Positions 54,028 to 64,000 of a stretch of DNA of 64,000 bases are shown here, one piece after another. Origin of the DNA: Coprinopsis marcescibilis (lineage: Eukaryota; Basidiomycota; Agaricomycetes; Agaricales; Psathyrellaceae). Within the stretch, counting starts at the first letter, position 1, and every line of letters starts with the position of its first letter. The notes below the pieces were generated by a model. The model was not told the DNA's origin. It saw only the letters and a program-made list of their open reading frames with translations, and ran no database searches. A program made the position numbers and the translations under genes. The stretch spans positions 140,322 through 204,321 of the forward strand of contig ML210179.1 of NCBI GenBank assembly GCA_004369085.1. The letters run 5' to 3'.

Positions 54028-55382
54028 TCACTCATTCTTCCCGACCTCCCTGTCTTGCGTGGTCTGCGGCCGAAGCACATACGGTGCCGTCACACCCACC
54101 GACGCAAGCGGAGTCGAAAGCACCAGATACGGCACCGTAAACCACCTCGAGCGCGCCACATACCCCCCTCCATGCACCTTCTCCGGCTCTTCGCAAGCGA
54201 TCCACGCCACAAAGCTCACCGACGCGCAGATCACGTCCCACCCAATGCTCGACTGCGCGGGGTGCGCATTGAGCGTCGCCCACGCCGCCGCGAAGAGCGC
54301 GTACGGGCTCTGGTCCGCGATTTTGCCTGCTGAATGTGGGAGTGGCAGCGAGGCGAGTGCGGCCAGGATGGTCTTGGACCGGATGGCGATCGTGAAAAGG
54401 AAGATGAGCAGGTAGAACACGGGCGGCGAGAGCGCGTATTTGGAGGAGCGCCCGCCGGGGAAGAGGAAGGGGAGGACGATGAGCGTGTGCATTATGAGCA
54501 AGTTGGGGAGGAAGGTCTTGGTGGTGGTGTATGGCGTGAGTGCGACTGTGACTAGAGCCAGCAGGATGCTGATCCACGCCAGTGGGGAGAATGTTGTAGG
54601 AGGTGAGACAGGGGCGGTCGTCCCTCTTTGTTTCTCGATCTTTGGCGGCGTGGATGTGGAGGGCTTGGAGCAGAGGATGGCGACGTAGAAGAGGTTGGCG
54701 GCTACGGATATTGCGACGAGCTGGCCGAGGATCATGTACGCCCAGACGCGTTTGATTTGATAGCGGTTGCCTGGTCGCAGATGTCAGGGCGCTGGGCGCG
54801 TGAGTCGAGACAGGGCGAAACGAACCTTGGTCGTAGAGGAACGCTGTCCAGGCGCCCACTGTGAACAGACAGAGTGACACAGCTGCTCGCTCCACCACCA
54901 GTTCATGCTGCCGAAGCAGACATAGCCCCATGCCTGCTCAAACAGGGTGCTGTTCACCAACCAGTCGCTCATTCGCTGGATCACTGTCGTAGGTATGCTT
55001 GCTGGCGGGATGTCGCCCTCATAGTCGTGGAAACTCCACTAGTTGCGGTTGAATGAGCCATATAGAGGGCACATATCGAAAGATTTGCACCTACAAGGAG
55101 GAATCTCAACATGTCTACAGCGAATCAATCAGTCTACCGGCCAAAGCTGAACAGGGGTGAAGACGTACAATACCAAGTACTGGCAAAAGATACCAAGGAA
55201 AGCAAGCCAAAGAGATAGATCTTCGCAGTGTCCTTCTTGAATACGTGCTGCTTGTTAGCCGTTCGTATGCTTTGGATGACAGTCCAGGCCAACGCGACGT
55301 TGATTCCCATGTACAGCGCAAGGATCCCCAGAGCTCCGAGCTGCTTCAGGTCCAACGCGAGGAATGCTTGCAGTTCTGACAT
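54028..55382 (-). CDS. Polytopic membrane protein, right-arm copy (with frame break)
   Basis: Near-identical partner of the left-arm gene at 40342-41696, with the same exon plan and the same start MSELQAFLALDLKQLG. The ends differ slightly (QDREVGKNE against QDREDGKKE), and a few residues change, as in MILGQLVAISVAANLF against MLLGQLVAISVAGNLF. It carries the same 8-nt excess between GSMNWWWSEQ and LCLFTVGAW, at about 54880-54890. Both copies remain otherwise open for some 390 codons, which argues against long neutral decay. Multi-pass topology is clear; the function is unknown. Confidence 0.6.
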
Positions 55383-55857
55383 TGCTGCTGGCGATGTTGA
55401 AGAGAAAAGAGTTGTGTGGGCGCCATCTCACAGCCCTGTTCAAATGATTAGGAGCAAGTTACCACGGGGCTCACAGTTGCGATCAGCAAAGTCAGAGGTT
55501 TAGGGCAGGCCAAAGGTGAATATGGGTGATTAGATCGGCCTGTAATAATGTTAGATTAGATTAGATAGCGTCCCCGATCCTGGTTGCTTTTAAGACTTAC
55601 ACTAGGCAGAACTGAAGGTGTGTCAAGCTCCGAGTATACATCAGACAATGTCACGGAGGCCGCTTTGCAAGTTACGAGCGTTGTGAGTTCATAATAGACT
55701 CGTGAGCCAATCGTGAGCGGAGGATCGTCTTGCATCAGCGGGCGCTTAAAGAGGTAATCATAAAGTGCCAAGTACGAGTAAGCTTGCAAGCATCCGTTGA
55801 ACTCGCAAAGACCCGGTCCAAGCATCCTGAGTCCCGCGCGCCAGCCCTGCCATGTGG

Positions 55858-55870
55858 CCCTATAAATAGG
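55858..55870 (+). promoter_or_regulatory. TATA box of LLNP-E
   Basis: CCCTATAAATAGG lies about 130 bp before the LLNP-E start. It is preceded by CAAGCATCCTGAGTCCCGCG, almost identical to the first bases of this window upstream of LLNP-A. Confidence 0.75.
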
Positions 55871-55988
55871 CCGTCTGCACACCAGGAAGATTACCGCCTG
55901 CCGTTCTCTTCCATCCCCAGGTCAAGACTCCTTCAAGGATATCCATTACCTCCACCTGTACTTGCAAACCTATACACCACCGCCAACA

Positions 55989-56831
55989 ATGAAGATCCAT
56001 CTTCTTCTCAACCCCATGGACCCGGTCAAAGATGGGAAACCGCTCACTGGGAGTAGCTACTACGAGGCAGAGAGCCCGGCCAGCCCGGAAGAAGATCTAT
56101 GTGCATCAGCTCAGCACAAAGCAGATGAGGATGAACCAATGGATATCGACCTTCCCCTTGACCCCGTGCCAGAGCCGTTCAGAGTCATCCTGCCCGCGCC
56201 AGACCCGGTCACTCCAACTGGTTACTGTGAACCAGTGAACCTGCCCATCCCGGAAGAGATATTATCTGCGGCTGCTCAGCACGAAGCCGAGGAAAATGAG
56301 CTTGCCACCAATGTAATCATTCTCTGCAGCTGGCTCAGCAGAGAAACTGGCTTAACATGTGATGAGTCAATCAGGGGGGGAGCCGAAGCGGTGCTAAATC
56401 ACATTGTTGATATTCATTCAGACGGCATGGAATGTCTATGGGAGCTGTGGAATCACGGCGACGATGTGGATGAGTATGGGATACCCTGTCTGGACAAGAA
56501 ACAGTCCTACAACACTGGAAAACATGTCTTCAGAAAGAAACACGATCTGCGAGGATACCATGTCACCGACAAGAATGTCGAGTATCTATTTAAAACCCTC
56601 ACGTGTGGAGGTTGTGGCAAGGAGTTCCCGCATTATATTGGGGGAGATTCGAAACCGTATTACAATCACGCTGTTACTGACAATCCGGGGACTGGATGTA
56701 CTGCAGCTTGGACCGAGCTTAAGCGCTTGAGAAAAAGGAGGAAAATCGACAACGCCAACGCAAGGAAGGGAGCAACAGGTGTGTTTGTCACACCTGAAGG
56801 CTGGTATCGGCTGAACTTTGGCGATAATTAA
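55989..56831 (+). CDS. LLNP-E: two-zinc-site protein
   Basis: Single-exon protein of 280 residues beginning MKIHLLLNPMDPV; an in-frame Met nine residues earlier was rejected by alignment with the other copies. Three N-terminal modules (LLLNPMDPV, LPLDPVPEP and PAPDPV types, each followed by an acidic AQH-[KE]-A-[DE]-E stretch) precede IILCSWLSRETGLTC (CX10CX13HX4H), HVFRKKHDLRGYH, and CGGCGKEFPHYIGG (CX2CX17HX9C). The W of ILCGW is kept but the G is Ser here. The tail KRLRKRRKIDNANARKG is basic. It lies head-to-head with the right-arm membrane gene, with about 600 bp between the starts, as LLNP-C does on the left. Confidence 0.8.
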   Translation: MKIHLLLNPMDPVKDGKPLTGSSYYEAESPASPEEDLCASAQHKADEDEPMDIDLPLDPVPEPFRVILPAPDPVTPTGYCEPVNLPIPEEILSAAAQHEAEENELATNVIILCSWLSRETGLTCDESIRGGAEAVLNHIVDIHSDGMECLWELWNHGDDVDEYGIPCLDKKQSYNTGKHVFRKKHDLRGYHVTDKNVEYLFKTLTCGGCGKEFPHYIGGDSKPYYNHAVTDNPGTGCTAAWTELKRLRKRRKIDNANARKGATGVFVTPEGWYRLNFGDN

Positions 56832-57503
56832 GAGCAAGGGCGTGGCAGGCCCGCGTTCCCAGTCTCTCAGACTCTCTCGTATGTATGGTCTTGTTTCGCA
56901 TCTCGTATCATATGCCTATCTCTCTATCTCTCCCTATGTTTGTCTCTCCTCTGATGTCAGCCTTGTCCAGATACCGTTTTCATAGCCTAACCGATTTTTT
57001 TTACTCATTACATATGACTCTTAAGCATGGACATCTGCAGCTACTTATTTCTTGAACAATGGTACTATATTTATATCCATATAAGCTATTCATAATATTG
57101 GTCCCAATAACCACAGCTAGTCCCTTAAGCTTACATTGTGCACAAAAGGAACATGAAGGTAAGGCGCAATTCACTGACAAAGCTTTCGTCGTCGCGCAAA
57201 CAAAGAATCAAAACCATTCAAGTTCCACCTGAAGGTCGAAGCAGCGTAAGTTCCTCGAGCTTCCGAAATCACACACCAACAACACGGACAGCAGATACGT
57301 TGCTTCAGTTGAAATGAGAACGAACATTTGAGCTCCATACATACATTAATACCCCTTAGCATCGAAAGAACCAAGTCCAACTTAGAGAACCAATCAACAT
57401 TCTCGAAGTGCCTGCGGGCGACTCTAACAGTTGATTGGAAAAGAACTATCACATTTATTTATTACTCAAGCTGTACCTCACACTGCACAGTACCGACATT
57501 TCC

Positions 57504-59883
57504 TTAGAGTTTGAGGCCAATGTTGACGTGCACAGATTTGGGTTGCGTATATCTTAAGTCACCCAAGTTTAGCACCCAGAAATAGTAAGAACAAGACCAC
57601 GTACGTGTCAATGGCATACTGTCCCAACTCCCTTCCAATTCCGGACTGCTTGAATCCACCGAATGGCATTCCAATGTCGACCGACATGGTAGAATTGACC
57701 TATTAACACAGACAGGAAGTAAACACATGCGGAGAAGCGAACCAAGGGTGTACGACTTACAGCAACACTGCCAGCTTCCAATGCGTGTGCGACACGCAAC
57801 CCACGTCCTATGTTCTCCGAGAAGACATACGCAGCGAGGCCATAGACAGTGTCGTTGGCCAGTTCAATCACCTCTACAGGGCATTGAGTAAGTTGAAATC
57901 AGCGTTCTTTAGAACCCAGGAACGAAGACTAACCTTGTTCAGTCTTGAACTTGAAGATCGATGCAACGGGACCGAAGATTTCCTCTCTGGCAATCTTCAT
58001 ATCCTTGGTGACGCCGGTGAAGATTGTTGGCTGGATGAAGAATCCCTTGTCCCCTGCTGGGACACCTCCGAGGTGGAGCTGGGCCCCACCTTCCTTGCCA
58101 GCATCGATATAGCTAAGAACACGCTATAAATCAAAGTCAATATTCAACCCCCGAGAGCAGAGCAACGTTAGAAAGGAAGAACAAACCTCGAATTGATTTT
58201 TAGAGACTTGCGGGCCATGTCGAATACCCGCGCCAAACGGATCGCCGGTGGCAGCAATCAGCGATTTGGTAACAGCAGTGAACGACTCCAAGAACTTGTC
58301 GTAGATCCCTTCTTGCACGAAAATTCGAGTTCCGGCTGTGCAGACTTGTCCCATGTTTCCACTAGGCAGTCGAGGCATGAGCAATGTTGAAGCAACGAGG
58401 CCAAGCTCAACAACTCACTAGACACCCTCAGAAGCCCACTTGACGGCCTGCTCAACATCCGCATCATCGAAGACAATGGTCGGGCTCTTGCCTCCCAACT
58501 CCAGCGTCACCACCTTGAGGTTAGAGTCCGCAGCGGCCTTCAAGATCTTGCGTCCGGTAAGGGTGCTTCCGGTGAAAGCAACCTTGCTGATCTCAGGGTG
58601 TTCGGCGATTGCCTGGCCGACGGTGTGTCCGTACCCGTTGACGATGTTGACCACACCAGGAGGGAAGCCGGCTTCCACTACGAGGTCTGCGAAGCGCAGG
58701 GCGGTGAGAGGGGTGATTTCAGAGGGTTTGAGAACGACCGTGTTTCCTGTTGCGAGAGCGGGAGCGACTTTCCAGCCGAGCATGCCCTATTTTTCATCCG
58801 GTTATTGTTGAAGGACGTAGGGAAGGAGAGGGAATACATACGATGGGGAAGTTCCAGGGGATTATTTGGCCCTATAGATGAAATCAAAGAATTATCGCCA
58901 GTTGTTAGCGAGGTTAAGTTATCACTGTAATCGTAGCTTACGCAAACGCCGAAAGGCTCGCGGCGAATGTATCCAAGTTTAAACTCCGAACCCTAACAGA
59001 AAGTGAAGGCGTAAGTATTCCATCTTCCAGAGTATTTTGAAGACCTTTGCCCACCTCGACAGTCGATCCTTGGATCTTATCGGCCCAGCCGGCGTAGTAC
59101 CGGAACACAGCGATCGCGCCACCAATATCCATCGCTTTAGACTTGGCAAAGACCTTTCCTGGAAATCAAAGTCAATACATCAACGCCAAACCCACTAAAA
59201 ATCACGAGGTATATGGCAAAGATACCCACCGACATTGAGCGACTCCAACGCTGCCAGTTCCTCCGCATTCTTCTCGAGCAAATCCGCGAGCTTGTTGAGC
59301 AGCTTTGCTCGGACATATCCTGGAGTTTTGGAACCCCACGACGTTTTGTATGCCTATGGTTGGTGTGATGATGGGAGGTGAAAATACAAGGCGCGATGAG
59401 ATAAGAGCATGTTCAGTACCGGGTTACGGCTATTAATAATAGCCACAAGGCTAAAGAGGACGTGTCACTCACCTTCTTCGCAGCGTTGACTGCTACATCG
59501 ACGTCAGCCTTGGTTCCTCCGGAGACTTTGGTAATGAATTCGCCGGTTGCTAGTGCAAAACGTTTCGTTGAGTCCAATATCCAGATTGTAGCAACACAGG
59601 GTCGTGCGTACCAGGGTTTATCACTCTGAACAGCGAAATGATAGGTCAGGACGATCGAGAGGGAGATAAATATTGATAGGGGCTACGCACTCGATTTCTC
59701 CACCCTCAGCGGGAGCGACCCATTCGTTATCGATAAACAATCTGATTATACGAGTGTGAAAGCATGGAAAAATCAGAGGGTTGATGTAAAATAGGCGTAA
59801 GCGGTTAGAACGCACCCGGTATGGACAGTAGCGGAACCCTTATAAGCGGGGGTGTCAAAGGTGTGAGTGTAAGTGGCGGCCAT
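57504..59883 (-). CDS. NAD(P)-dependent aldehyde dehydrogenase
   Basis: Oxidises aldehydes to carboxylic acids. Complete multi-exon gene starting [18 protein letters not shown]. Motifs in order: [17 protein letters not shown]; the folding and NAD-binding region with [40 protein letters not shown] then [23 protein letters not shown] with the general-base Glu; the catalytic Cys in [28 protein letters not shown]; and [17 protein letters not shown]. It ends [10 protein letters not shown]. It looks cytosolic, with no presequence and no PTS1. The last exons are duplicated, truncated, at 37186-37446. Confidence 0.95.
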
Positions 59884-60629
59884 TTTGTGAGAGGTGTTTG
59901 GACGTAAGCTGGGGCCTGAGAGATGATAAAATGCGATTATGGTCGGGGGCGAGGGATACGAAAACAAAGGAGAAGGACGCCAGAGAACGCACAAGGCATA
60001 TTGTTTAGTCAAGGGGAAGCCTCAGAAATTCTCAACAACGACACTCACTGGAATGGAAAGAAATGTTGCTCAAGACTTTCAGATGTGCTACGGTATTTAT
60101 AATGAGTCGGCGAGGCAATAAGGAGGACCCCAAAATGCGAACATTTGTAAGACAGCAAAATTCTGTGGCTGCCGGGCGGGACGCGCTAATTGAGTCCGAC
60201 GCGTCGCGAATAGGCTTTGCTGCGGAAAAGCTTGAGAGATGGTGTTGACCAACAAGGAATATGACTTACGTATATTAGCTTACACACAAAGGGGCTACCT
60301 GTAGAATAGGTGTACTAGATAGCCAAATTGTAGCGTGAAGAAGAGGATTTCAATGAGTCCCAAAGATATCTTGCTTACAATTGGAGCCGTCGTTAATGAT
60401 ATCGCAGGCGCCGTCCGGCTCGTACATGCCCCCCTTAATAAGTAACGGCTCCACAAAATGAACAGAAGAAAAATGGATAACCCATCGTGACGCTTCATGA
60501 CGTCCCTACTTTTCACGCACCAAAATTGTACCCTGGATCGTACTTGAGAAGATGGTACTGTACCCCCCATCATTGGCTGTTACTATCACAGTTTATTGAA
60601 TTGAAGCCAGCGTTCCATTGTTGACAATA
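59884..60629. other. Intergenic, no supported gene
   Basis: Promoter of the ALDH gene and 3' side of the dienoyl-CoA isomerase gene. Only short unsupported ORFs are present. Confidence 0.5.
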
Positions 60630-62108
60630 TTACAGTTTCGCACCCTCGAGACGGGAATGCACCTTCAAAGGAGCAAACTTAGGTGCCTCCTTTGCAACCT
60701 TTGCACGCAGGTTCTCCGAAATATCCTGTATATCAATCAAACCCATCAGCTGTCTATGCCTACCATGCACTTGCGCAACGAAAGAGATCCAGAACGTGGC
60801 ACTTTACTCACATTCGTCATCAAGGCGGCAGCATTCCACGCACCCGTGTAAGCCAAGTTCTCCGGGACACTACAGTTTTACATCCGTCAGCAATACATCT
60901 CTCCTAATTCCAACCCAAACCGAGCCGAGGGGCCAGAAAGGAGAAAAGGCAACTCACTTGTGATCCCTAGCATGCGTGATAAGATGTTTACTCCCACTAA
61001 CAGCAACAGGACTCTTTCCCGCAATAAAAGTGGCCAACGCCAACGCCTCCTTGACAACCTCGTCCCGGCCACCCTCCACCACCTTGCTCAAAAGTCCAAT
61101 CTCCTTGGCCTCAGTCGGCGAGAAATTGCGAGCGGTATATGCCAGTTCTCGGATGAGAGACTGGTTGCCAGTAATCTTGGGGAGGTATGCGAGACTCCCA
61201 ATATCGGCCGCCAACCCAATGTCCACTTCCTACACAGAAAACAGTGTTATGACCGGGTACAGGGGGGAGGCAGTACTGTAACACGACGTACCTTGATAGT
61301 GAAAACCGCGTTACTGGCTGAATAGCGGATATCGCAAGCAGATATCATGTCTACGCCCAGCCCGATGACGTAGCCATGCACGGCGGCGATGACAGGGAAA
61401 GGGCAGCGCTCGACGCTACCGATGGCTTGCTGGAACTCGAGGAGCTTCTTGCGCATGGCGAGGGAAGAGCGGGCACCATCTCTGGTGGTATCTGCGCCGT
61501 CACCGCCTAGCGAACCTGCGTCTTGCACTGTATATGGCGTTGCCCGTTGTCCGGATGGTATAGAGAGGATGTGAGTAGCATAGGAGGGAGGCGTCGGTCA
61601 ATGTTGCGTTACAGGGCAACGGTATAGGTGGTAAAGTTTAGAGGTAAAGGAAAATATCAGATAAGGAGAGGGAAGTGAGCAGAGAATATGGGACGGACAG
61701 TCTAACCCAGCGGTGAAGTATTTGGGTAACACGGAAGACAGAACGGCAGCTCGCACATCATACCCATCCGCAACGAGGCTATCGAAGAGCTTTCCGTACG
61801 CCGTCCAGAACCTACGAAGGTACCTTATATTAGCACACGAAAGTAATTATGGGTCTCAGCAGCGGCGTTGTTGTCGTTGTCCAAGGGCTCTTGAAACCCC
61901 GTTCCTGCGACTGCAACACCGCTAGCAGCATTGGGGTATGAAGACGACACTCACTCGGTTGAGAAAGCATTCACAGGTGCCCTACAGCATCATTCATTAG
62001 CAACACAATTTGAAGCAAGACAAACAGCACACACCTCGCAAGCTCAATCAACAGCACATGCGGGAAAGGCTCCGAGACTTTCAACCACTTCGACGAGTAT
62101 TTCGACAT
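60630..62108 (-). CDS. Peroxisomal delta(3,5)-delta(2,4)-dienoyl-CoA isomerase (ECH family)
   Basis: Enoyl-CoA hydratase/isomerase family enzyme of unsaturated fatty-acid beta-oxidation. It is multi-exon, starts MSKYSSKWLKVSEPFPHVLL and ends RLEGAKL. The C-terminal AKL fits the peroxisomal targeting signal PTS1. The CoA-binding oxyanion region is AAVHGYVIGLGVDMISACDI, and EVDIGLAADIGSLAYLPK contains the Glu and Asp used by ECH1-type dienoyl-CoA isomerases, which separates it from plain hydratases. FTAGQDAGSL marks the other half of the oxyanion hole. About five introns are needed, including one between NAVFTIK and EVDIG. Intact. Confidence 0.9.
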
Positions 62109-62467
62109 TTCGCTCTTTTGTCGCTTTTGAGATATTGCTGAGGTTCAGTAAGAGGGCCGAACGAGAAATTAGTTTCGCTGGGGATGAACGTAAGGGAGCT
62201 ACCGGCAAAGTAACAGGGAAAGAGTACATTGTGGTCGAGGTGTAACCGAACTCCGGTGGCCGCGGTACCATATGATTTTCGGTCAAACATAGGGGCTTCC
62301 CAAAACAAACCAATACCATTCGACCTGGTCTACATAGATTCTCTTCCAAAAAAGCGATATAGGTATGTATGTTGTATCTATGTAGTGACATCTACTGCGC
62401 ATAACCCGATCGCAACCGAAGATATCCAAGCGTGAGCCGTTTTAATTCCACAATATGACGGGAAGGA

Positions 62468-64000
62468 TTACAGAGCAGGAACATGCAACCTGGTAACCAC
62501 ACCATCCTGTCCGACCTCCTTCACCTCCACATCCAACTGGCCCTCAACGCCCACCACAAACTGAGCCTGGATGACTGTCGACCAAGCACCCTTGGCCTGG
62601 ATACCCAGCTTGGACTCGAGGTCAGCAGCACCCAACAAAACCTCCTTGCTGACAATCTTGTGTTTGATTTCAGTATCTTCTGGCTCCTCATCGTCTTCTT
62701 CGTCCTCAGCATCACGCTCGATAGGTTCGCTCTTGATCTTCTCAACTCTAATCCCCTCCTTGATCTCCCACACCTCAAACGCAAACCGCTTGCTCTCCGC
62801 TGTCAACCCAATCTCCAACTGCAAAACACGCCTGACGGGTAATGCAGTCTCCTTTTGGACGACAGGGACAAAGATACCACCAAGGTCGCTGTGCTCAGGG
62901 AGGTTGCTGGGGAAGAGTAATCCAATCGTACGCGTGGTAGCCTTGACCTTGTTGGCAGTCGTCTCGTGGGTGAGCGCATCTGCGATCTCCCTGCTCACCT
63001 CCCCTTGAGGCAACGCCTGGATGAGCGCAGCTTGCACGGCGGCACCCCTCGCAAGGATCGTAGTCGGATCACCAACACCACCACCCGTAACAGTTCCCCT
63101 CGCAAACGGTGTAGGCACATCCTCGTTGAACCCTCCCGAAACAACAATCGCCTCGTCGAGCCCCGGAAGCGACGCTGTCCCACCAACATAAACAATCTCA
63201 TCCACCTCATGCGCATCCACACCGGCATCACTCAGCAAGCTCACGACCGCATCCGCGATCGCGTTGTACACTGATCCAACAACCATATCGAAACGCATCC
63301 TGTTGATCGAGCCAGTGTAATCCAGCCCGTCCTTCAACGACTCGATACTGCAGGTCGCAGCACCAGGCGAAGCACTGATCGTCCTCTTCGTATGCTCGAT
63401 CGCCAATCGCAGCTTGGCCTCGGCGCGACGATCCTGGAGCTCAGTGGATGGTGCAACAGCAAGCGGGGTCTTGGTTTTCTTGGCGAAATCGGCGGCGAAG
63501 AACTTGATGATCTGGTCGTCGATCTGGTCGGCACCGAGCCCAGGGTTGTTGCTGGATGCGATGACGTAGCTCAGGCCCTCGCGGACGCTGAGGAGAGAGA
63601 GGGAGGTGGAGGACGCGCCGACATCGACGATGAGCTGTGTCCGGTCGGGAAGAACATCGGTGCCCCATGCCTCAGTGGTCGTGGTCGCTGCGGCGGCACC
63701 GGCTTCATCTACGAGTTGCTTGACGGGGATGCCTGCCTCAACCGCAGCTTTTTCGAGTGCGACGCGCTGGACATCGTTAAACCGGGATGGGACGGTGATC
63801 ACAGCGGTCTGGACCTTCTTTCCGAGGAAATCTTCAGCGGATTCGAGCAGTGATTTAAGGAAGATGACAGTGACGTCGTGGACGCTCAGGATGCGCTCGA
63901 CGGCGATGGGTTCCGAGCGGGGAGTGGCGAGTTGGGAGGCGAGGGGAGTGTTAACACTGGATCCATGAGCACTGGTACGGATAGGGGATGGTGCCGGTTG
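62468..64000 (-). CDS. SSZ1: Ssz1-type atypical Hsp70 (ribosome-associated complex), partial
   Basis: Hsp70-like subunit that pairs with the J-protein zuotin in the ribosome-associated complex and helps nascent chains fold. The frame is open to the end of the window, so the N-terminal ATP-binding part is cut. Visible: VQTAVITVPSRFNDVQRVAL, QLIVDVGASSTSLSLLSV, VDEIVYVGGTASLPGLDEA, ARGAAVQAALIQAL, then a shortened substrate-binding domain with an acidic insert (DAEDEEDDEEPEDTEIKHK), ending TRLHVPAL. Canonical Hsp70s have IDLGGTTxSVS-like phosphate loops; the VDVGASSTS variant and the short C-terminal domain point to Ssz1 and away from Ssa or Ssb. Confidence 0.88.
   Translation of the reverse strand, partial: QPAPSPIRTSAHGSSVNTPLASQLATPRSEPIAVERILSVHDVTVIFLKSLLESAEDFLGKKVQTAVITVPSRFNDVQRVALEKAAVEAGIPVKQLVDEAGAAAATTTTEAWGTDVLPDRTQLIVDVGASSTSLSLLSVREGLSYVIASSNNPGLGADQIDDQIIKFFAADFAKKTKTPLAVAPSTELQDRRAEAKLRLAIEHTKRTISASPGAATCSIESLKDGLDYTGSINRMRFDMVVGSVYNAIADAVVSLLSDAGVDAHEVDEIVYVGGTASLPGLDEAIVVSGGFNEDVPTPFARGTVTGGGVGDPTTILARGAAVQAALIQALPQGEVSREIADALTHETTANKVKATTRTIGLLFPSNLPEHSDLGGIFVPVVQKETALPVRRVLQLEIGLTAESKRFAFEVWEIKEGIRVEKIKSEPIERDAEDEEDDEEPEDTEIKHKIVSKEVLLGAADLESKLGIQAKGAWSTVIQAQFVVGVEGQLDVEVKEVGQDGVVTRLHVPAL

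Larger units (their letters stand above)
53560..57782. repeat. Right arm of large inverted duplication
   Basis: Reverse complement of the left arm (about 37186-42120). Order: solo LLNP 3' flank, membrane-protein gene (minus), shared spacer and promoter, LLNP-E (plus), LLNP 3' flank, then the 3' end of the complete ALDH gene. Since ALDH is whole here and truncated on the left, this arm is the likely source. Confidence 0.85.

Overview
ORGANISM. The window looks like nuclear DNA of an agaricomycete (mushroom-forming basidiomycete). Nearly every conserved gene is cut by many short GT-AG introns of about 50-65 nt, gaps between genes are small, and the gene families are typical of Agaricomycetes: a long Atg4, an aromatic peroxygenase, a fruit-body-type secreted protein, a NACHT-ankyrin NLR-like protein, an expanded multi-pass membrane family and small secreted proteins. 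There are no bacterial-style operons. LAYOUT. 0-12 kb: a zinc-finger-like gene of a repeated family (here called LLNP after its N-terminal motif; copy A), ATG4, a flavin monooxygenase with a signal peptide, a stand-alone SRA/YDG-domain gene and a multi-pass membrane protein followed by a 45-bp palindrome. 12.4-16.2 kb: no recognisable gene. 16.3-21.2 kb: two secreted proteins. 21.4-24.0 kb: a fusion of a carboxymuconolactone-decarboxylase-like domain to an alpha/beta-hydrolase, with a TIR element inserted 4 bp before its start codon. 24.5-28.6 kb: an ankyrin-PH-OSBP lipid-transfer protein. 29-32.5 kb: an NLR-like NACHT-ankyrin protein. 33-34.4 kb: small or fragmentary genes. 35.6-57.8 kb: a rearranged region with LLNP copies B (broken), C, D, E and a remnant F, and a large inverted duplication (left arm about 37.19-42.1 kb, right arm about 53.56-57.78 kb). 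Each arm carries an LLNP gene, a membrane-protein gene and aldehyde-dehydrogenase sequence. Between the arms lie LLNP-D, a PIN-like transporter, LLNP-F, an unknown ORF, a second TIR element and a heme-thiolate peroxygenase. 57.5-64 kb: ordinary housekeeping genes, namely full-length aldehyde dehydrogenase, peroxisomal dienoyl-CoA isomerase and SSZ1, which runs off the window end. ASSEMBLY. Ten Ns at 40308-40317 are flanked by an exact 523-bp direct duplication, so this is an unmerged contig overlap and not biology. MOST NOVEL SIGNAL. The LLNP family has four intact genes, one pseudogene and one remnant in 64 kb. They share a promoter, a 3' flank, an N-terminal module present in different copy numbers, and two invariant Cys/His arrays (CX10CX13HX4H and CX2CX17HX9-11C). 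I recognise no described family. HOW IT FITS TOGETHER. The conserved genes are unrelated housekeeping or secretory functions (autophagy, beta-oxidation, sterol transport, ribosome-associated folding). The LLNP copies and the inverted duplication form a lineage-specific, unstable patch among them. The NLR, the secreted proteins and the SRA reader are accessory-type genes in the same window, but nothing in the sequence shows that they act with LLNP.
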